Program-made: the position numbers and the translations under genes
Source: Pseudonocardia alaniniphila
Lineage (GTDB): Bacteria > Actinomycetota > Actinomycetes > Mycobacteriales > Pseudonocardiaceae
Length of the DNA stretch: 64,000 nt
Reading direction: 5' to 3'
NCBI RefSeq assembly: GCF_022524485.1
Contig: NZ_JAKXMK010000010.1
Coordinates: 124,001 to 188,000 of the forward strand
Notes under the pieces: generated by a model
Database searches by the model: none
Seen by the model: only the letters and a program-made list of their open reading frames with translations
Told to the model about the DNA's origin: nothing
In this document: positions 57,090 to 64,000 of the stretch, piece by piece
Layout: every line of letters begins with the position of its first letter
Position numbering within the stretch: the stretch's first letter is position 1

Positions 57090-58418
57090 TCACACGAAGT
57101 CGAACTGTTCGGTGTGCACGCGGGCCGGTGCCACACCGAGGGTGTCGAGAGCGCTCAAGGCGTCCGTGACCAACGCGGGCGGGCCACAGATGAAGAAGTC
57201 GAGATCGTCGGGGTGCTGCCCTTCCGGAAGCACCATCGAGAGCAGGCCGGCACCGATGTCGCCGGTGTAGCCGTCCCAGCCGTCGTGCGGACGGCGCAGC
57301 ACCTCGGTCACTACGAGATCGAGGTGGAACCGCAGCTCCGCGAGCTCGTCGCGGAACAGCAGGTCTTCCGGTGAGCTGGCCACGACGACCAGCCGGTACG
57401 GCCGCGGATCCCCCCGGTGCGCGGCCGTGCGGAGCATGCTCATCATCGGCGTGATCCCGACGCCGCCGGCGATCATCACGAAGCCGGCCCCCGCGCCGAC
57501 GTCGTTGGTGAAGGCGCCGTGCGGGCCGTCCACCCAGACCGGGGAGCCCGGCGGGAGGCGGCGCAACGCGCGGGTGAAGTCCCCGGCGTGGCGGATCGTG
57601 AACTCGGTGGTGTCCATGTGCGCGCTGGAGGCGATCGTGAAGGGGTGTTCCTCGGCGGTCACCGACCGGTCCAGCCGGATCCAGGCGAACTGGCCGGGTG
57701 CGAAGGCCCATGAGTTCACCGGCGGACCGTGCCGTTGGCGCCGAGGCTCCAGCACGAGCGTGCTCACCGTCGAGTTCTCGCGGCGCACTTCCCGGACCAG
57801 GAACTCGGTGGACGCGTCGAACATCGGGCGCCACGCCCAGCGGTAACCGAAGATCCCGATCACGATGGCCGCGAGCAGTCCGAAGACGGTGCCGGTCGCC
57901 GGCATGGCCACGAGGTGGTCGAGCCACCACACGTGCAACGCCGACAACGTGATCACCGCGACCGCCAGCGCCACGTGGAGCCACCGCCACAGCTCGTAGC
58001 GAAGCCCCGTGCGCCCCTTCAGGGCGACGAGCGCGACGAGAGCGGCGAGCGCGATGGTCGCCCCGACCGCAGCACGTGCCCGGGCGGGGGCGGTCTCGAA
58101 GTTCAGCAGCGCGACGTTGGCCGGGTTCGCGGCGACGACGCAGGCGAGATGGACGAATACCAGCGTCGCCGTGACCACGCCGAGGAACCGGTGGATGTCG
58201 ATCACGCTCTCGATGCCGAACGCACGGTTCAGTGACCGGAGCCGGGACGGCAGGACCGCCGCCGACACCAGCGCGGAGAGCGCCAGCAATCCGGTCACGA
58301 CGGAGAGGTGATCCCACAGCGGCTCGTTGGGTGCGATCGCGAGCCACATGAGGGAGGGCGCGACGACGATGAGGCCGAAGACGCTCAGCCACGCCGTGCG
58401 CACCATCCGTTGATCCAT
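57090..58418 (-). CDS. Ferric-reductase-like transmembrane flavocytochrome
   Basis: 442 aa. Six or so transmembrane helices in residues 5-215 with His pairs (DIHRFLGVVTATLVFVHLAC and LWRWLHVALAVAVITLSALH) as likely haem ligands, then a ferredoxin-reductase-type domain with FAD motif HPFTIASSAHM and NAD(P) motif VMIAGGVGITPMMSMLRTA, DFFICGPPALV and a C-terminal aromatic end. It would move electrons from cytoplasmic NAD(P)H across the membrane. ATG 58418; ATG 58406 is an alternative. First gene of the surface cluster. Confidence 0.83.
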   Translation of the reverse strand: MDQRMVRTAWLSVFGLIVVAPSLMWLAIAPNEPLWDHLSVVTGLLALSALVSAAVLPSRLRSLNRAFGIESVIDIHRFLGVVTATLVFVHLACVVAANPANVALLNFETAPARARAAVGATIALAALVALVALKGRTGLRYELWRWLHVALAVAVITLSALHVWWLDHLVAMPATGTVFGLLAAIVIGIFGYRWAWRPMFDASTEFLVREVRRENSTVSTLVLEPRRQRHGPPVNSWAFAPGQFAWIRLDRSVTAEEHPFTIASSAHMDTTEFTIRHAGDFTRALRRLPPGSPVWVDGPHGAFTNDVGAGAGFVMIAGGVGITPMMSMLRTAAHRGDPRPYRLVVVASSPEDLLFRDELAELRFHLDLVVTEVLRRPHDGWDGYTGDIGAGLLSMVLPEGQHPDDLDFFICGPPALVTDALSALDTLGVAPARVHTEQFDFV

Positions 58419-58965
58419 GGGCGGGACGGTAGGAGGCAGCCTCAGGTTCAGGTTGCGAAGCTGAGAACGCAGTGGGCCGGAAGCGGCTGCTGGCGCGACG
58501 AGTGGTCGCGGTATTGCTCCGAACGTCCTAATACTTGGGGCCGAATGCCGCGTAACGCCCTCAGGTCCGGCTGCGATCCTGCCGCGCAAACCGCCGTTCG
58601 CCACTCGCCGCTGGCGGCCCACCGCACGGGGACGGACGTCGAGGACGAACGGGACCATCGGCACGACGGACGGATCTCGCCCCAACCGCCAGCAACCGAA
58701 CCCGGCGAGTCGCCCGTTCCTCGCACCGCTGGCGGCTCCCCCCACAACACGTGAGTCGCGCGTATTCAGTTCGAGAGTCGCCCGACTTCGGGGCGTGCCG
58801 CCGTGTGGATCAGTGGGGGCGACCCGTGCCCCGGTGCGCGAGCCGCCCGTTCGCACACTACGAGCAGCCCGCCCCCGGCGCAGTGTTCGCGACGCAATCG
58901 TTGCCGTCCGGCACGTCGAGCAACGGCCGAACCCGGGCACGGGCGGAGCGGAGGATCATTCGGTC
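58419..58965. other. 547-bp divergent intergenic region with GAGTCGCCCG repeats
   Basis: No supported gene. Promoters for the flavocytochrome (minus) and the RNA methyltransferase (plus) must lie here. Two copies of GAGTCGCCCG (58707-58716, 58775-58784) and a near copy (58753-58762) occur. The same decamer, inverted, continues inside the following gene. Confidence 0.5.
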
Positions 58966-59925
58966 ATGAGCGAGGACGAGACGGGGCCGGCCGAGGACAG
59001 GCCCGGACCGGCACACCAGAGCGCGGCGACGCGGGACGGGCGGCCCGTCGACTCCGAACGGGCACCTCACGCTCGGCGCGAGGGCCACTCGCGCGAGGGC
59101 GGCGACCGGGCGACTCCGGCGCGGGATTCGAGCGGCTCGCGTGGGGGTGAGGAGCGGGCGACTCGCTTTCGGGACGAGGGCCGCCCGCGCGCGGGCGGCG
59201 GCCGGGCGACTCCGGCGGAGAACGCGGGCGACTCGCAGGGGGGCGGGGAGGGCGCCGGTAGCGACATCGAGGGGGGTGGCGGGCCCAGCGAGTGGCAGGT
59301 GCCGGGACAGGTCGGCGTCGGGCCGTGGCCGGGCGACCGGATGGCCTGGCCGCAGGACGAGCGCTACGACCCCGACCTGCTCGAACACGGCGACGCGCGC
59401 AACGTCGCCGATGCCTATCGCTACTGGCGCCGTGAAGCCGTGGCCGCCGATCTCGCCCGGCGCGCGCATCCGTTCCACGTGGCGATCGAGAATTTCGGCC
59501 ACGACCACAACATCGGCACGGTGGTGCGTACCGCCAATGCGTTCGGCGCGGCGGGTGTGCACATCGTCGGACGGCGGCGCTGGAACCGGCGCGGAGCGAT
59601 GGTGACCGACCGCTATCTGCAGGTGCACCACCACGACGACGTGGCCGGCCTGATGACGTTCGCCACGGAGCACGGGCTCGTCGTGGTCGCCGTGGACAAC
59701 ACGCCCGGCGCGCAGCGGCTCGAGACCGCGGACCTTCCACGCAACTGCCTGCTGTTGTTCGGCCAGGAAGGCCCAGGGGTGACAGGCGAGGCGCACGCAG
59801 CGGCCGCGATGACGGTGTCGATCGCCCAGTTCGGCAGCACCCGCTCGATCAACGCGGGCGTGGCCGCGGGCATCGCGATGCACGCCTGGATCCGCCGGCA
59901 CGCGGACCTGTCGGACGCGTGGTGA
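58966..59925 (+). CDS. SPOUT (TrmH/SpoU) RNA 2'-O-methyltransferase with repeat-rich N-terminal extension
   Basis: 319 aa. Residues from about 160 form a SPOUT domain: ENFGHDHNIGTVVRTANAFG (motif 1), LLLFGQEGPGVTGEA (motif 2) and STRSINAGVAAGIAMHAW (motif 3, knot). The first 100 residues are a disordered, Arg/Gly/Glu-rich extension built from 16-residue units starting RAT. ATG 58966 follows GGAGG at 11 nt. The true start may be further downstream. It should methylate a tRNA or rRNA ribose; the target is unknown. M. tuberculosis Rv0380c is the positional counterpart. Confidence 0.85.
   Translation: MSEDETGPAEDRPGPAHQSAATRDGRPVDSERAPHARREGHSREGGDRATPARDSSGSRGGEERATRFRDEGRPRAGGGRATPAENAGDSQGGGEGAGSDIEGGGGPSEWQVPGQVGVGPWPGDRMAWPQDERYDPDLLEHGDARNVADAYRYWRREAVAADLARRAHPFHVAIENFGHDHNIGTVVRTANAFGAAGVHIVGRRRWNRRGAMVTDRYLQVHHHDDVAGLMTFATEHGLVVVAVDNTPGAQRLETADLPRNCLLLFGQEGPGVTGEAHAAAAMTVSIAQFGSTRSINAGVAAGIAMHAWIRRHADLSDAW
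59107..59240 (+). repeat. Repeated CGGGCGACTC decamer, partly at 48-bp spacing
   Basis: Copies at 59107, 59155, 59203 and 59225. The first three are exactly 48 bp apart, 16 codons, and give the RAT-initial repeats of the methyltransferase extension. They are inverted relative to the two GAGTCGCCCG copies upstream. Confidence 0.7.
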
Positions 59926-60001
59926 ACGAGCCCGTCAGGCGGCGAACGAGCCCGGCCGAAAACCGGCTGGAGATCGGTCCCGAGGTACCTAGACTCCGCC
60001 C

Positions 60002-60691
60002 GTGACCAGCCGCCAGACGCTCGTGTTCGACGCAGACGATACGTTGTGGGAGAACAACGTCCTGTTCGAGCGGGTGATCGATGCCTACCTCGACTGGCTG
60101 GCACACCCCACCCTCGACCGGGCGGCCACCCGCGCGGTGCTGGACGAGGTGGAGCGGGCCAACGTCGTCGTCCACGGGTACGGCAGCGCAAGCTTTCTGC
60201 GCAGCCTCGGCGACACCTTCCAGCGGCTCAACGAACGCCCTGCCACGACGGCCGAGGCGCGCCGGATCGAGGAGCTCGCCGGCGCCCTGGTCAACCACGA
60301 GGTCGAGCTCGTACCGGGGGTGGCGGAGACGCTCGCCGAGCTCGGCGAGCGCCATGACCTCCGCCTTCTCACCAAGGGTGATCGAGCCGAGCAGCAGCGC
60401 AAGATCGACGCGTCCAACCTTGCGCACCACTTCCACAGCGTGCACATCGTGGCCGAGAAGCGGGAGACGACCTACCGCGAGCTCGTCGCCGAGCAGAGCC
60501 TCGTCCCGGCCACAACGTGGATGATCGGGAACTCGCCACGGTCGGACATCCTCCCGGCCCGCGCCGCAGGCCTCGGGGCGGTGTTCATCCCGAACCGGTA
60601 CACCTGGGTGCTCGAGCACGACGAGCTCGACCTCGACGACCACGGCGTGCTGCACCTCAAGCGGTTCACCGAGCTGGTCGAGCACTTCTGA
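60002..60691 (+). CDS. HAD-superfamily hydrolase
   Basis: 229 aa. Motif I LVFDADDTLWENN (nucleophile and acid/base Asp), motif II LRLLTKGDRAEQQ, Lys in VAEKRETTYREL and motif IV MIGNSPRSDILPARAAGLG. A helical cap lies between motifs I and II. The DADDTLWENN start is typical of a YjjG/phosphatase-like subgroup. GTG 60002. It dephosphorylates a small phosphometabolite, identity unknown. It follows the methyltransferase by 76 bp. Confidence 0.88.
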   Translation: MTSRQTLVFDADDTLWENNVLFERVIDAYLDWLAHPTLDRAATRAVLDEVERANVVVHGYGSASFLRSLGDTFQRLNERPATTAEARRIEELAGALVNHEVELVPGVAETLAELGERHDLRLLTKGDRAEQQRKIDASNLAHHFHSVHIVAEKRETTYRELVAEQSLVPATTWMIGNSPRSDILPARAAGLGAVFIPNRYTWVLEHDELDLDDHGVLHLKRFTELVEHF

Positions 60692-60697
60692 GGAGAG

Positions 60698-61015
60698 CTA
60701 GCAGAGGTACTCGGCGGGTCTGCGGAGCATGGCGAGGAGCATCGCCGGCAGCATCAGTACGTGGCCGAGGACGAACACCGCGTCGGTCGACAGCCAGCCC
60801 GCCCAGAACGGCGGGAGCAGCACCACGAACGGCACGTACATCGCCAGGCCCATTTCCGCGATGGCTACCCACCGGTGCCGGCGTACGGCCATCCAGAGCG
60901 CCATGCCCAGCGTCATGTTCGTGGCCATGACGAGAAGGTGCAGCTCGGTGCTTCCGTGCAGCTCCGGCCACAGCGGCCCGAGCGCCACCATCCCGACGAC
61001 CATCGCGAGCAGCAT
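60698..61015 (-). CDS. Small membrane protein, N-terminus uncertain
   Basis: About 105 aa from the ATG at 61015, with four hydrophobic segments. The open frame continues upstream through a convincing sequence (DRRFWRHLVEM) with no start codon. The upstream gene stop overlaps an ATG at 61083 in another frame (ATGA). A single-base shift would join a start at 61083 to this frame, so a frameshift or sequencing error is possible. No known function. Confidence 0.55.
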   Translation of the reverse strand: MLLAMVVGMVALGPLWPELHGSTELHLLVMATNMTLGMALWMAVRRHRWVAIAEMGLAMYVPFVVLLPPFWAGWLSTDAVFVLGHVLMLPAMLLAMLRRPAEYLC

Positions 61016-61079
61016 CTCGACGAGATGGCGCCAGAAGCGGCGGTCGGACAGCGCCGCGCTCCTGCCTGCGTCGGCGTGG

Positions 61080-61718
61080 TCATGACCGTGCCTGCCGGTA
61101 CTCGCTCGCCCGCTCCATCACGGCCGAGCCGACCCGGCTGGGGTGCCCGGCGTCGAACGGGGGCTGCGGGTCGTACTCGATGAGCATCTGCGCCGCCTGC
61201 GCCGCCACGTCGTCGAGGAGCACCTCGACGAGCCGGATGGCCATGTCGATACCCGATGACACGCCCGCTGCGGTGATCAGACGCTCGGGCAGGTGCTCGA
61301 CCACCCGTTGTGTCACCGGCACGGCACCGAGCTTCTCCAGGTGATCCATGGCCCCCCAGTAGGTGGTGGCGGTGAGCCCGTCGAGAAGCCCAGCCGCGGC
61401 GAGGACGAGCGAGCCCGTGCAGACCGACGTGGTGAATCGGGTGCGCGGGTGGACCGCGCGCAGCCAGTCGAGGTGGGCTCCCCCGTTGAGCAGGGCACGT
61501 GAGCCGGGTCCACCCGGCACCAGCACGATGTCGGGCGACTGCACCTCGGCGAACGTCTTGTCGACCGTGAGGCCGAGGATGCCGGTGTCGGCGCGGACCT
61601 CGCCGCGGTGCTCGCCGATGAACATGACGTCGAACTCCGGCACGGTCTGCAGCACCTCGTAGGGCCCGATCGCGTCGAGCGCGGTCAGCCGGGGGAACAG
61701 CATGATGGCGACCTGCAT
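61080..61718 (-). CDS. DJ-1/PfpI family protein
   Basis: 212 aa. Class I glutamine amidotransferase-like fold with nucleophile elbow TTSVCTGSLVLAAAGLLDG (Cys near residue 103), LVPGGPGSRALL and a C-terminal helical tail of about 20 residues. ATG 61718 follows GGAAGGA. The TTYWGAMDHL segment matches the isonitrile hydratase-like (InhA) subgroup. It is tightly linked to the GlxA-type regulator before it. Confidence 0.88.
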   Translation of the reverse strand: MQVAIMLFPRLTALDAIGPYEVLQTVPEFDVMFIGEHRGEVRADTGILGLTVDKTFAEVQSPDIVLVPGGPGSRALLNGGAHLDWLRAVHPRTRFTTSVCTGSLVLAAAGLLDGLTATTYWGAMDHLEKLGAVPVTQRVVEHLPERLITAAGVSSGIDMAIRLVEVLLDDVAAQAAQMLIEYDPQPPFDAGHPSRVGSAVMERASEYRQARS

Positions 61719-61720
61719 GG

Positions 61721-62716
61721 TCACGTCCTTCCGTCGATGGGCGCGGTGGTGGCGAAATGCCGTCGGTACTGGTCGGGGGCCACGCCGATCCGGCGCAGGA
61801 ACGCGCGCCGCATCGTCTCTGCGGTGCCGAAGCCCGCACGCGCCGCTGCGACGGTGACGAGCACCGGTTCGGACTCCAGCAACCGCTTGGCGGCGTCGAC
61901 GCGCACCTGCTCGACGTAGTCGCCCGGCGACCGCCCGAGTGCGCGGGTGAACTCGCGGCTGAAGTGGCGCTCGCTCATGCCCACGCGTGCTGCGAGGACC
62001 GGCACCCGCAGGTCGGCTGCCGGGTCGCTGTGGATGAGGTCCTGTGCGGCCCTGATCGAGGGCTGGCGCGCCGGCGGCGACCAGACGGGTCCGGCGAACT
62101 GGCTCTGCCCGCCCGGCCTGCGCAGGAACACCACGAGCTCGCGCGCGACGTATTGCGCGATCTCGGCGCCGTGGTCGGCTTCGACGAGCGCGAGGGCCAG
62201 GTCGACACCGGCGGTGACGCCCGCGGCCGTCCAGATCCGGCCCTGCTGCAGGTAGATGGGGTCGGGACGCACATCGACGGCCGGGTACCGGGTGGCGAGC
62301 GCGGGCGCGTGGCGCCAGTGGGTGGTGGCAGACAGGCCGTCGAGCAGGCCGGCGGCTGCGAGCGCGAACGCCCCCGTGCACACCGAGACGACCCGTTCGG
62401 CGCGCGGGGCGGCGCGGCGGAGCCACTCGACCAGCGGGTGGTCGGACGTCATGGCGCGCGCCCCGCCGCCGCCTGGCACCAGCAGCGTGCCGATCTCACC
62501 CGTCTCCGGGAGCGGGCCGTCCGGGCACATGCGCATCCCGCTGTCGGACGTGACGGTTCCCGGGGCCTGCGCGACCAGGGTGACGCGGTAGCCCGCCCTC
62601 TCGGACCCCAGGTGGTCGAGTAGCCGCGTGGCACCCATCAGCACCTCGTGCGGACCCGTGGCGTCCAGCGGCTGGATGCCGTCGAAGACGGGGATGACCA
62701 CCTGGTGGCTGGGCAT
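61721..62716 (-). CDS. GlxA family (DJ-1 domain plus AraC HTH) transcriptional regulator
   Basis: 331 aa. N-terminal DJ-1/PfpI domain with VVSVCTGAFALAAAGLLDG (Cys retained) and TTHWRHAPALATRYP, then an AraC-type double HTH with LAARVGMSERHFSREFTRAL and AAARAGFGTAETMRRAFLRR. ATG 62716. It ends two bases before the DJ-1 protein start and probably controls that gene, its structural relative. Ligand unknown. Confidence 0.92.
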   Translation of the reverse strand: MPSHQVVIPVFDGIQPLDATGPHEVLMGATRLLDHLGSERAGYRVTLVAQAPGTVTSDSGMRMCPDGPLPETGEIGTLLVPGGGGARAMTSDHPLVEWLRRAAPRAERVVSVCTGAFALAAAGLLDGLSATTHWRHAPALATRYPAVDVRPDPIYLQQGRIWTAAGVTAGVDLALALVEADHGAEIAQYVARELVVFLRRPGGQSQFAGPVWSPPARQPSIRAAQDLIHSDPAADLRVPVLAARVGMSERHFSREFTRALGRSPGDYVEQVRVDAAKRLLESEPVLVTVAAARAGFGTAETMRRAFLRRIGVAPDQYRRHFATTAPIDGRT

Positions 62717-62794
62717 GTACTCACGGTGGCCGCACGACGGTATGGCGTCAACGACACGAACCCCACTCATTCGGCCATCGGGCAGACTGGCTCG

Positions 62795-63862
62795 GTGGCT
62801 GCCGCTGAGGTCGACTGGTCGGAACGGGCGGGCATCGCCGAGCGGGCGGTCGTCCGCCGCCACCTACGACGGCTCGCCGGGGTGGTGCCAGGCACCCGCA
62901 TCGGACGCATCCGGTGGCCGAGACCGTTGCCCTCACCCCCGGCGCCGTGGCACTACTGGTGGCAGGCGCACCTCCTGGACTGCATGGTCGACGCGCAGCT
63001 GCGCTCACCCGAGCGGCGCCGGGCCCGCGCGATCGCGGCGCTGGTCCGCGGCATCCGGCTGCACAACACGGGTTCCTGGCTCAACCGGTACTACGACGAC
63101 GTCGCCTGGCTCGGCCTGGCGGTGCAACGCGCGGGGCTCCTCGCCGGCCGCTCCGGCCTTCCGGCGCTCGCCGCGATCATCAACCGGCTGCACGAGGGGT
63201 GGACGGAAGGCGCGGGCGGCGGCATCTGGTGGCGGCGCGAGGACGACTTCAAGGCCGCACCCGCGAACGGCCCGGCGGCGATCCTGCTCGCCCGTGACGG
63301 CCAGTCGGCGTTCGCCGCGGCGATCTGCGACTGGATGGCGGAGACGTTGATCGACCCGGACTCCGGGCTCGTCCGGGACGGGGTGCGGGTGGCATCGGAC
63401 GGCAGCATCCGCGCCGTCGAGCCCTACATCTACACCTACTGCCAGGGCGTGTACCTCGGCGCGTGTGTCGAGCTGATAGAACGCGACGGCCACCTCCGCT
63501 TCACGGACAGGGCGATGGCGATCGTGGACGCGATGACCCATCGGCTCGCTGATTCCCGCGGCGTGCTGCCCGGTTCGGGTGGGGGCGACGGTGGTCTCTT
63601 CGCCGGCATCACCGCGCGCTACCTGACGGATGCCGCGCTGCGCGTGCCGGAGCTTGCCGGCCCCGCGACACGGATCGTGCGGTCGAGCGCGACGGCTGTG
63701 TGGGACGGCCGGGCGGAGGTTCGCGGTGGTCCGGTCTTCTCCGCGGAATGGGGCAGGCCCGCCTTCCCGCCCCACCCTGGCGTGCCGGAGGCCGACCTCT
63801 CGGTGCAGCTCTCGGGGTGGATGCTGATGGAAGCCGCAGCCCGGCTGCAGCGGGGCGGCTGA
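62795..63862 (+). CDS. Glycoside hydrolase family 76-like protein
   Basis: 355 aa from GTG 62795. An alpha/alpha barrel pattern with the GH76 motif NRYYDDVAWLGLAVQRAG (paired Asp), IWWRREDDFKAAPANGPAA and IYTYCQGVYLGACVELIERD. No signal peptide is visible from this start, so a cytoplasmic or non-classically located enzyme is implied. GH76 members cleave alpha-1,6-mannans, and the positional counterpart in M. tuberculosis is Rv0365c. It is divergent from the GlxA-like gene. Confidence 0.85.
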   Translation: MAAAEVDWSERAGIAERAVVRRHLRRLAGVVPGTRIGRIRWPRPLPSPPAPWHYWWQAHLLDCMVDAQLRSPERRRARAIAALVRGIRLHNTGSWLNRYYDDVAWLGLAVQRAGLLAGRSGLPALAAIINRLHEGWTEGAGGGIWWRREDDFKAAPANGPAAILLARDGQSAFAAAICDWMAETLIDPDSGLVRDGVRVASDGSIRAVEPYIYTYCQGVYLGACVELIERDGHLRFTDRAMAIVDAMTHRLADSRGVLPGSGGGDGGLFAGITARYLTDAALRVPELAGPATRIVRSSATAVWDGRAEVRGGPVFSAEWGRPAFPPHPGVPEADLSVQLSGWMLMEAAARLQRGG

Positions 63863-63883
63863 GCCGCCCCCAGCACGCGAGCC

Positions 63884-64000
63884 TCAGCCGGTGTCGCGGA
63901 GTCCCTCGTCCTGCTCCGGTTCCTCGGGCTCGTCGTCCGCCGGAGCCGCCGGCGTGTCATCGATCGGGCGGCGCATCTCCTGGCGGTAGCGGAAGAGCCC
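63884..64000 (-). CDS. 3' end of an unidentified gene (partial)
   Basis: The last 38 codons before a TGA at 63886-63884: GLFRYRQEMRRPIDDTPA followed by an acidic tail ending EGLRDTG. The fragment is too short to identify. A DedA-type membrane protein lies in this place in M. tuberculosis (Rv0364), but nothing here proves it. Confidence 0.5.
   Translation of the reverse strand, partial: GLFRYRQEMRRPIDDTPAAPADDEPEEPEQDEGLRDTG

Noticed and set aside
58758..58768. cgcgtattcag match to the tRNA-Gly sequence
   Set aside because: Only 11 bp, at the edge of another repeat family; likely chance.

Overview
The window is high-GC actinobacterial chromosome (around 70% GC by eye, many GTG starts, ATGA/GTGA overlaps). 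Gene order matches the region of Mycobacterium tuberculosis that holds Rv0321 (dcd), Rv0338c (etfD), Rv0339c to Rv0343 (iniR, iniB, iniA, iniC), Rv0350 to Rv0353 (dnaK, grpE, dnaJ, hspR), Rv0365c (GH76), Rv0380c (SPOUT methyltransferase), Rv0382c (pyrE), Rv0384c (clpB) and Rv0385 (globin-reductase). This Rv comparison is from memory, not from a search. The overall character suggests Pseudonocardiaceae, most likely Pseudonocardia.

Layout. 1-1751: end of a peptidoglycan amidase and a sugar nucleotidyltransferase. 2035-12913: an envelope-stress island with an IniR-like LuxR regulator, IniC- and IniA-like dynamin GTPases, two tandem Asp/Asn-rich IniB paralogues with a shared promoter element, and a membrane-anchored Hsp70. 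13101-18790: small accessory genes, including a frameshifted small gene pair, a LysR/cupin pair and a DNA polymerase IV with an SOS box on its start. 18968-20675: a PRTase-hydrolase fusion between a tRNA-Gly and a decayed copy of its 3' half. 20861-28985: a UDP-GlcNAc 2-epimerase-like pseudoenzyme, dcd, an ABC exporter with a divergent two-component system, a methyltransferase, an AraC regulator and a membrane protein. 29010-31352: the EtfD-type Fe-S reductase.

31785-39543: a compact type IV secretion-like operon in the order VirB2-like, VirB3-like, VirB4-like, VirB6-like, VirB8-like, then a lysozyme-like/NlpC wall hydrolase. No relaxase, coupling protein or integrase was seen. 39711-43998: dnaK-grpE-dnaJ-hspR behind two HspR (HAIR) operators. 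44075-50452: globin-reductase, a TPR membrane protein, an AAA+ ATPase and clpB; the AAA+ and clpB genes diverge around a third HAIR.

50628-54616: cupin, FAD monooxygenase, Rv0383c-like membrane protein, SDR and pyrE. 54710-58418: a minus-strand cell-surface cluster of a ferric-reductase-like flavocytochrome, a DUF4142 membrane protein with a 9-residue repeat tail, and an exported protein with GDNGQ repeats. 58966-64000: SPOUT methyltransferase with repeat-built N-terminus, HAD phosphatase, small membrane protein, DJ-1 and GlxA-like proteins, a GH76-like enzyme, and the 3' end of an unidentified gene.

Two themes stand out: protein quality control and envelope stress (HspR regulon plus the ini island), and a domesticated-looking T4SS-like machine between etfD and dnaK.
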